Part shown: positions 6,160 through 9,075 of the stretch, piece after piece | How the letters are laid out: each line of letters opens with the position of its first letter | Position numbering within the stretch: position 1 is the first letter of the stretch | Assembly: GCA_018710805.1 (NCBI GenBank) | Contig: DVJG01000208.1 | Location: forward strand, 1 to 9,075 | Reading direction: 5' to 3' | Length of the DNA stretch: 9,075 bases | Origin: Candidatus Faecousia faecipullorum | GTDB taxonomy: Bacteria; Bacillota; Clostridia; Oscillospirales; Oscillospiraceae | Notes under the pieces: generated by a model | The model's input: only the letters and a program-made list of their open reading frames with translations | Told to the model about the DNA's origin: nothing | Database searches by the model: none | Made by a program: the position numbers and the translations under genes

Positions 6160-6218
6160 TTTGATTTTCCTCCTCTTTCAATGGTTATTCTGACAGGTTT
6201 TCTTCCTGGATCGCAAAA

Positions 6219-6236
6219 GGTTAGCGATCGCTAACC
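6219..6236. promoter_or_regulatory. DtxR-type operator A (upstream of feoB)
   Basis: GGTTAGCGATCGCTAACC is a perfect 18-bp palindrome 60 bp upstream of feoB. It is the most symmetric of the seven copies in the window. No convincing promoter overlaps it; a weak candidate on the minus strand is TTGCGA (6216-6211) with CAGAAT (6192-6187), 18 bp apart, which would place the operator just upstream of the -35. Confidence 0.85.
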
Positions 6237-6243
6237 GATGGAT

Positions 6244-6268
6244 AAAGAGAATCAGAGGGATTCTCTTT
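6244..6268 (-). terminator. Terminator or attenuator between feoA and feoB
   Basis: AAAGAGAATC (6244-6253) and GATTCTCTTT (6259-6268) form a perfect 10-bp stem with a 5-nt loop, 7 bp after the feoA stop. On the minus strand the tail is only TTTATC, so termination is likely to be partial. It would make feoB partly independent of the feoA promoter, in keeping with the separate operator A. Confidence 0.55.
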
Positions 6269-6275
6269 TTGGCAC

Positions 6276-6488
6276 TCAGATGACGATCGCCGCCGCCAAC
6301 TGATTGTCGATACTGTATCTTCCGTCCTTTACCGCGATGGTGCAGCTTCCACGCCGGCGGGAAATCACCGTGATGGGTTCGCCGCTGTAACACCCCAGGG
6401 AAAACAGGAAGGAATCCAGCTCTTCGTCCTCCGTTTCAATCCGCACAATGGTGTACTGCTTGCCTTCTTCCGCTTTTGTCAAATCCAT
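6276..6488 (-). CDS. feoA: FeoA-domain protein (FeoB accessory)
   Basis: A 70-aa single FeoA/SH3-like domain: the start DLTKAEEGKQYTIVRIE, the central hallmark FLFSLGCYSGEPITVISRRR (28-47) and the end KDGRYSIDNQLAAAIVI, where DxRYxID is typical of FeoA. FeoA proteins are small cytoplasmic partners of FeoB needed for Fe(II) uptake; the exact action is unsettled. I chose ATG 6488, with GGGTGA about 6 nt upstream, over the TTG two codons earlier, which abuts that site. It has a strong promoter (6606-6578 on the minus strand) with two DtxR-type operators between promoter and gene, and a hairpin before feoB. Confidence 0.93.
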   Translation of the reverse strand: MDLTKAEEGKQYTIVRIETEDEELDSFLFSLGCYSGEPITVISRRRGSCTIAVKDGRYSIDNQLAAAIVI

Positions 6489-6519
6489 ACTCAATCACCC
6501 GATTCAGAATTCTGCCTAT

Positions 6520-6537
6520 GGTTAGATGTTGCTAACC
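6520..6537. promoter_or_regulatory. DtxR-type operator B (feoA leader)
   Basis: GGTTAGATGTTGCTAACC has perfect 6-bp outer arms GGTTAG/CTAACC; the C usually found after TTAG is A here. It lies in the transcribed leader of feoA, 32 bp upstream of its ATG and about 35-50 nt downstream of the start point. Its centre is 33 bp from operator C, about three helical turns. Confidence 0.8.
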
Positions 6538-6552
6538 GCTGGGCTGAAAATT

Positions 6553-6570
6553 AATTAGCACCTGCTAACT
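6553..6570. promoter_or_regulatory. DtxR-type operator C (at the feoA transcription start)
   Basis: AATTAGCACCTGCTAACT carries TTAGC-N4-GCTAA exactly. It begins 7 bp downstream of the -10 box of the feoA promoter, so it covers the predicted transcription start and would block initiation when bound. Confidence 0.85.
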
Positions 6571-6577
6571 GCCATAC

Positions 6578-6606
6578 ATGATACTGCTGTATTCCCTATT
6601 TGTCAA
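6578..6606 (-). promoter_or_regulatory. feoA promoter
   Basis: On the minus strand TTGACA (6606-6601) and TATCAT (6583-6578) are separated by exactly 17 bp. The -35 is perfect and the -10 matches at four of six bases. The start point would fall near 6571, at the edge of operator C. It is divergent from the promoter at 6636-6665, with the two -35 boxes 29 bp apart. Confidence 0.8.
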
Positions 6607-6635
6607 TACCTTTTTGAAAAAAATTCCATTGCAGC

Positions 6636-6665
6636 TTGACAGAAGAATGCGATGTATAGTATGAT
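6636..6665 (+). promoter_or_regulatory. Promoter of the HMA-domain gene
   Basis: TTGACA (6636-6641) and TATGAT (6660-6665) with an 18-bp spacer. Operator D begins 2 bp after the -10, so the start point lies inside the operator. It forms a divergent pair with the feoA promoter. Confidence 0.8.
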
Positions 6666-6667
6666 GT

Positions 6668-6685
6668 GGTTAGCGGTTGCTAATT
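6668..6685. promoter_or_regulatory. DtxR-type operator D (HMA-domain gene)
   Basis: GGTTAGCGGTTGCTAATT contains TTAGC-N4-GCTAA. It directly follows the -10 box at 6660-6665 and covers the predicted start point, the position expected of a repressor site. It is 47 bp upstream of the start codon of the HMA gene. Confidence 0.85.
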
Positions 6686-6732
6686 GCTGTGCGGTTTCAG
6701 TCATATGCGTTATTTTGTATAAGGAGGAACTT

Positions 6733-7083
6733 ATGGAAAACGGGATAATTGTTGGTATTATTTTGACAATGGTTGTGTTTGCGTTGCTGCGAGCGAAAAA
6801 ACATTTTGCGGGCGGCTGCTGCGGAAGCGGCGGAAACACCCTTCGTTCACACAAAAAGCTGACAAGCCCGAAAATCGGTGAAAAAAGGATGCTTGTGGAG
6901 GGTATGCACTGCGCCAATTGCCAAGCCAGAGTGGAGAATGCTGTAAACCGGCTGGATGGTGTCGTATGCACGGTGAATCTCAGAAAGAAAACCGCGACCG
7001 TATCCTACAGCAAAGAGGTTCCGGATGCGGCTCTGAAAGAGGTTGTGGAGAAATTAGGCTACAAGGTCCTGGAGGTGCGATAA
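6733..7083 (+). CDS. Membrane-anchored heavy-metal-associated (HMA) domain protein
   Basis: A 116-aa protein. Residues 3-20 form one N-terminal membrane helix, followed by a basic stretch (RAKKHF) and a small Cys/Gly patch GGCCGSGG (27-34). Residues 50-114 are an HMA fold with the metal-binding loop GMHCANC (Cys60, Cys63), then ARVENAVNRLDGV, a KTATVSY strand and a final LGYKVLEV strand. HMA domains usually bind Cu(I), less often Zn, Cd or Hg, and act as metallochaperones or sensors of P-type ATPases. AAGGAGG at 6721-6727 fixes ATG 6733. The gene is alone in its transcript, divergent from feoA, and has a DtxR-type operator on its promoter, so it belongs to the same metal regulon. Its N-terminus resembles the layout of the FeoB-associated protein, so a role as a membrane metal donor or scavenger is plausible but inferred. 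Confidence 0.88.
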   Translation: MENGIIVGIILTMVVFALLRAKKHFAGGCCGSGGNTLRSHKKLTSPKIGEKRMLVEGMHCANCQARVENAVNRLDGVVCTVNLRKKTATVSYSKEVPDAALKEVVEKLGYKVLEVR

Positions 7084-7170
7084 CACCTTTTGCGATTTCC
7101 ACATTTTCCATACATTCGTTTGGGCCAAAACACTGGCCGAATCTCCTTGCCCCATTATGCGGTGTTGCCC

Positions 7171-7199
7171 TTGATATTTGGGCGTAATTGTGTTATGCT
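7171..7199 (+). promoter_or_regulatory. Promoter of the DtxR-family regulator, without operator
   Basis: TTGATA (7171-7176) and TATGCT (7194-7199) with a 17-bp spacer, 30 bp upstream of the start codon. No TTAGC-N4-GCTAA palindrome lies in or near it, so the regulator does not appear to control its own gene. Confidence 0.7.
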
Positions 7200-7228
7200 T
7201 TGGAAAATCATCTTTATGAGGTGAATGT

Positions 7229-7594
7229 ATGGTATTACAGGAATCCGGAGAAATGTATTTGGAAACCATCTATATTCTCGCACAGAAAAGCCCCTATGTC
7301 CGTTCCATCGATGTTGCGGAATATATGGGATTTTCCAAGCCCAGCGTCAGCCGGGGCATGGGACTTCTGAAGCAGGGCGGTTACCTGACTGCGGATGAGA
7401 ATGGCTATCTGACTTTGACAGAATTGGGCACGCAGACTGCGGAAAAGATATATGAGCGGCATACGGTCATCCGGGATATGCTGATCCATCTGGGGGTGGA
7501 CGAGGAGACCGCGACCCAGGATGCCTGCCGGATTGAGCATGTCATCAGCGACAAATCCTTCCGCGCCATCTGCCGCCATGCCGGGAAAGCGTAA
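7229..7594 (+). CDS. DtxR-family metal-dependent repressor (short form)
   Basis: A 121-aa member of the DtxR/MntR/IdeR family. Residues 5-65 are the winged helix: SGEMYLETIYIL, an HTH at about 24-48 (VRSIDVAEYMGFSKPSVSRG) and the wing GYLTADENGYLTLTELG. Residues 70-121 are the dimerisation and metal domain: ERHTVIRDML and DACRIEHVISDKSF. By analogy with DtxR, Met9, Cys100, Glu103 and His104 match the primary site (Met10, Cys102, Glu105, His106), which favours Fe(II) over Mn(II). The C-terminal SH3-like domain is absent, as in MntR. In the second site His78 is kept, but the positions of DtxR Glu83 and His98 are Arg82 and Thr96. ATG 7229 follows GAGGTG closely; a second ATG at 7225 is out of frame. 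It very likely binds the seven palindromes in this locus and represses feoA, feoB, the HMA gene and the downstream transcript when iron is plentiful. Confidence 0.92.
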   Translation: MVLQESGEMYLETIYILAQKSPYVRSIDVAEYMGFSKPSVSRGMGLLKQGGYLTADENGYLTLTELGTQTAEKIYERHTVIRDMLIHLGVDEETATQDACRIEHVISDKSFRAICRHAGKA

Positions 7595-7619
7595 CAATCA
7601 ACCGTTTGGTGATGCTTGG

Positions 7620-7641
7620 GGCTGGGAGCTTTTTCCCAGCC
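7620..7641 (+). terminator. Terminator after the DtxR-family gene
   Basis: GGCTGGGA (7620-7627) and TCCCAGCC (7634-7641) form a perfect 8-bp stem with a 6-nt loop; the tail is only atttcc. It lies 26 bp after the stop of the regulator gene and separates it from the next promoter. Confidence 0.6.
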
Positions 7642-7668
7642 ATTTCCAATTCTGGTAAGCGATTCTGA

Positions 7669-7697
7669 TTGACAAAAAGAAATGAATGTGCTATGAT
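7669..7697 (+). promoter_or_regulatory. Strong promoter of the ABC-remnant/ygbA/ybaN transcript
   Basis: TTGACA (7669-7674) and TATGAT (7692-7697) separated by exactly 17 bp. Operator E begins 6 bp after the -10, and operator F follows 42 bp further (centre to centre). The leader from here to the first start codon is about 290 nt. Confidence 0.85.
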
Positions 7698-7703
7698 GAT
7701 GGT

Positions 7704-7721
7704 GGTTAGCAGCCGCTAATA
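7704..7721. promoter_or_regulatory. DtxR-type operator E
   Basis: GGTTAGCAGCCGCTAATA contains TTAGC-N4-GCTAA and covers the predicted start point of the promoter at 7669-7697. Its right half overlaps an RNA hairpin, CAGCCGCT (7710-7717) with AGCGGCTG (7721-7728), which is followed by ttctttct. Confidence 0.85.
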
Positions 7722-7736
7722 GCGGCTGTTCTTTCT
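7710..7736 (+). terminator. Short early hairpin overlapping operator E
   Basis: CAGCCGCT (7710-7717) and AGCGGCTG (7721-7728) form an 8-bp GC-rich stem with a 3-nt loop followed by a T-rich tail (ttctttct). If the transcript starts near 7704, this hairpin is at its very 5' end, where it would protect the message or pause the polymerase rather than act as a normal terminator. Confidence 0.4.
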
Positions 7737-7740
7737 AGAG

Positions 7741-7768
7741 TCTTAGGTTAGCGTATGCTAACCTAAGA
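7741..7768. promoter_or_regulatory. DtxR-type operator F (28-bp extended palindrome)
   Basis: TCTTAGGTTAGC (7741-7752) and GCTAACCTAAGA (7757-7768) are perfect 12-bp arms around GTAT. The core 7746-7763 fits the 18-bp consensus, and the outer TTAGG/CCTAA extension recalls the classical DtxR/IdeR box TTAGGTTAGCCTAACCTAA. It is the longest and probably the strongest site, 42 bp (four helical turns) from operator E. Confidence 0.88.
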
Positions 7769-7923
7769 AAAGGAATGCGGAAACACCTGATCTTCAAGGA
7801 AGCGAATACCATCCTATGCGGAACTTTTTGTTTCGGAAGTGGGCGGTTAGTTTTTTAACGATCGTATGGAAATATTTCGCTATTTGCAGCCGTGAGCGCG
7901 CAGCTGCGACTGATTTCACCTGC
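7769..7923 (+). other. Long leader without a recognised gene
   Basis: This 155-bp stretch separates operators F and G. It contains a 27-codon reading frame (7775-7858, MRKHLIFKEANTILCG...), but its AAAAGGA lies directly against the ATG and the peptide matches nothing I know, so I do not call it a gene. A lone half-site GGTTAG lies at 7845-7850. I find no promoter close enough to serve operator G. Confidence 0.4.
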
Positions 7924-7941
7924 GGTTAGCTGTTGCTAATC
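7924..7941. promoter_or_regulatory. DtxR-type operator G
   Basis: GGTTAGCTGTTGCTAATC contains TTAGC-N4-GCTAA. It lies 50 bp upstream of the ABC remnant and about 220 bp downstream of the nearest convincing promoter, so it would act as a roadblock or belongs to a promoter I cannot see or that has decayed. Confidence 0.8.
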
Positions 7942-7990
7942 ATCAACAAACACGGCTCTGCCGCAATTATCGGAAACGGAGAAAAACAAC

Positions 7991-8324
7991 ATGATGATCA
8001 ACAAGCGACTAATCGGGGCTGTCAGGGAAAGCAAAAAGTACATTGTCGCTAATGTGGCACTTCAATGGTGTTCGCTTGCGGCGAATATTATTATGATCGG
8101 CACAATCTGCCGACTGTTGGAGCGGCTGTATCTGAAATGCGCCGAAGAAACTGACCTGCTGCTGACCGCCTTCATCACCATTATGGCAGTCATCCTTCGC
8201 TTCCTTTGCAATGTGTGCGCTGCCCGTATGGGCTTTCTTTCCAGTAATACTGGTTTCCCACCGGGTATCTACAATGCGTATCGCCAACAAGGTTTATTCT
8301 GTGGATCATGGGGGGATGAGCTGA
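7991..8324 (+). pseudogene. ABC exporter gene collapsed by internal deletion
   Basis: The first ~85 codons (MINKRLIGAVRESKKYI..., then two hydrophobic segments at about 21-40 and 57-76, ending RMGFLSS) are the N-terminus of a membrane-spanning exporter of the CydD/CydC-like ABC family, which normally has about 570-590 aa. From about 8244 the similarity moves to another frame: VILVSHRVSTMRIANKVY followed by SVDHGGMS and TGA at 8322-8324. That is the H-loop and end of an ABC ATPase domain. About 1.4-1.5 kb has therefore been lost (more if the ends come from two neighbouring genes), and the two ends are joined out of frame near 8238-8247. GGAG at 7978-7981 still serves the start. The old stop overlaps the ygbA start (TGATG, 8322-8326), showing the original coupling. 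The full transporter may have carried a metal chelate, haem or thiol; this cannot be told. Confidence 0.82.
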
Positions 8325-8659
8325 TGAACGCACAGAGCAAGCGAGAACGGGAGAAGCAGCTTGTCTCCCAGATGATTGCCCTATATTGCCGGAAAAAACA
8401 CGGTGGAAAGGGTCTCTGTCCCGACTGCGCCGCTTTGAACACCTACGCCCGGCAGCGCAGCGACAGGTGCCCCTTCATGGAGACAAAAACCTTCTGCTCC
8501 AACTGTAAGGTGCATTGTTACAAGCCGGAGATGCGCTCGCAGATCCGGGCTGTCATGCGGTTTTCCGGACCGCGGATGGTGTTTCATCACCCTGTTATTG
8601 CGGTCCGTCATGTGATCGAAACAAGCAAAGAAAAGAGACGATTGGAGAAGACAACATGA
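8324..8659 (+). CDS. ygbA: YgbA-family (nitrous-oxide-stimulated promoter family) Cys-rich protein
   Basis: A 111-aa soluble protein with the YgbA signature: EREKQLVSQMIALYCRKKHG, LCPDCAALNTYARQR, RCPF, FCSNCKVHCYKPEMR and SGPRMVFHHPVIAVRH. Seven Cys (22, 32, 35, 49, 58, 61, 65) sit in CxxC and CxxCxxxC arrangements fit for a metal or Fe-S centre. E. coli YgbA is of similar length (117 aa) and is linked to recovery from nitrosative stress; the biochemical role is not established. ATG 8324 overlaps the stop of the ABC remnant (TGATG) with GGGGGATGAG just upstream. The same frame is open back to 7991, so the protein may also be made as a 222-aa fusion with an N-terminal membrane piece. It lies downstream of a promoter with DtxR-type operators, suggesting iron control. 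Confidence 0.9.
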   Translation: MNAQSKREREKQLVSQMIALYCRKKHGGKGLCPDCAALNTYARQRSDRCPFMETKTFCSNCKVHCYKPEMRSQIRAVMRFSGPRMVFHHPVIAVRHVIETSKEKRRLEKTT

Positions 8660-8672
8660 AGATCAAAAGATT

Positions 8673-9075
8673 ATGTACATTACATTGGGCTGCATTGGCG
8701 TGGGACTGGGCGCTCTGGGCGCTGTGCTGCCGCTGCTTCCGGCTTTCCCCTTTTTGCTTTTGGCGGCCTTCTGCCTTGGCAAGAGCTCCGAAAAGCTGCA
8801 CACCTGGTTTATCGGTACAAAGCTCTACAAGGACAACCTGGAAAGCTACATTCAAGGCAAAGGTATGACAAGGCAGGCCAAATATCGCATTATGGTCACT
8901 GTGACGATTCTTATGAGCATCGGCTTTTTTATGATGCACCTAGTACCGGTGGGGCGTATCATACTTGGCTGTGTGTGGGTGTTTCATTTGCTTTACTTTG
9001 CCTTTGGGGTCAGGACCATCCCCTCGGAAAGCCCGGCTAAGCTTCCGGATTCGCTTTCTAATGAATGTGGATATA
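8673..9075 (+). CDS. ybaN: DUF454/YbaN-family inner-membrane protein (3' partial, probable frameshift at start)
   Basis: The visible 134 codons have no stop before the window edge. They match the YbaN (DUF454) family: a first membrane helix with LGCIGVGLGALGAVLPLLPA, then FPFLLLAAFCLGKSSEKLHTWF (22-47, with the PFLLLAA...SSxxLHxWF hallmark), LYKDNLESYIQGKGMT, and two further hydrophobic segments (73-91 and 93-112). The start is odd. The well-placed GGAGAAG (8644-8650) serves ATG 8656, which reads MKIKRLC... in the wrong frame, while ATG 8673 of the family frame has no ribosome binding site. One extra A in the AAAA run (8665-8668) would give MKIKKIMYITLGC, the expected family start. YbaN function is unknown; its neighbour ygbA and the shared operators tie it to iron or nitrosative stress. 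Confidence 0.82.
   Translation, partial: MYITLGCIGVGLGALGAVLPLLPAFPFLLLAAFCLGKSSEKLHTWFIGTKLYKDNLESYIQGKGMTRQAKYRIMVTVTILMSIGFFMMHLVPVGRIILGCVWVFHLLYFAFGVRTIPSESPAKLPDSLSNECGY

Noticed and set aside
4117..6234. A 705-codon open frame on the plus strand, opposite feoB.
   Set aside because: It covers feoB almost exactly, starts without a ribosome binding site and gives a His/Gln/Gly-rich sequence with no family features. The minus strand has all FeoB motifs and strong start signals; the antisense frame follows from codon bias.
7112..7137. Short repeat GGCCA...TGGCC with flanking TTCG/CGAA after the HMA gene.
   Set aside because: The stem is 5 bp with a bulge and no T-run; too weak to call a terminator.
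7775..7858. A 27-codon frame (MRKHLIFKEANTIL...) in the leader between operators F and G.
   Set aside because: The purine-rich site abuts the ATG, the peptide matches no known family and no conservation can be tested here. It is noted only as part of the leader.
7845..7860. An eighth possible operator, GGTTAGTTTTTTAACG.
   Set aside because: Only the left half fits; the right half lacks GCTAA, so it is at most a lone half-site.
8515..8868. A plus-strand frame of 117 codons overlapping ygbA and the ybaN start.
   Set aside because: It is a composite of the wrong frame of ygbA and the frame entered from ATG 8656; family similarity lies in the other frames. Only the ATG at 8656 inside it is of interest, for the frameshift.
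1..9075. CRISPR arrays, tRNA or rRNA genes, and tandem repeats.
   Set aside because: I looked for regularly spaced repeats, tRNA-like cloverleaf sequences and rRNA-like stretches on both strands and saw none.

Overview
The window looks like chromosomal DNA of a gut-type Bacillota, probably class Clostridia (an Oscillospiraceae-like organism). This rests on strong AGGAGG ribosome binding sites, TTGACA/TATGAT promoters, class B sortases with FctA-type pilins, a FeoB plus FeoB-associated Cys-rich protein pair, a Cys-rich KTR protein, and an intact-looking YgbA/YbaN pair. The taxonomic call is inference; no rRNA or other marker is present.

Region 1 (1-2500, plus strand) is the end of a sortase-dependent surface-fibre locus. 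It holds the C-terminal anchor of a large surface protein or pilin (1-115), a class B sortase (194-973), a small FctA-type pilin with a PKTG sorting signal (975-1568) and a second class B sortase (1633-2436). Two hairpins, one before each sortase, probably set the ratio of substrate to enzyme. This resembles the class B pilin polymerase of group A streptococcus more than a class C pilus locus.

Region 2 (2500-3960) is a scar zone. It contains an unrecognised minus-strand gene remnant with an in-frame stop, a long near-perfect inverted repeat, an orphan minus-strand terminator, an XRE-family regulator with a palindrome over its ribosome binding site, and a Cys-rich KTR zinc-ribbon protein of the kind carried by conjugative transposons.

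Region 3 (3960-9075) is an iron locus. On the minus strand are feoA, feoB and a FeoB-associated Cys-rich membrane protein. Divergent from feoA on the plus strand are a membrane-anchored heavy-metal-associated (HMA) protein, a short DtxR-family metal-dependent repressor, a collapsed ABC transporter gene, a YgbA (nitrosative-stress family) gene and a DUF454/YbaN membrane protein running off the window. Seven copies of an 18-bp palindrome, consensus RRTTAGCNNNNGCTAAYY (one copy has A for the C), lie only in this region. Three sit immediately downstream of excellent sigma-A promoters, so they are very likely operators of the DtxR-family protein encoded among them. The regulator's own promoter has no such site.

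The most striking points are: (i) this seven-site operator family and its compact regulon; (ii) an ABC transporter reduced by internal deletion to its first ~85 codons joined to its last ~27, which puts the N-terminal membrane piece in frame with ygbA; and (iii) a probable one-base deletion in an A-run at the start of the ybaN-like gene.
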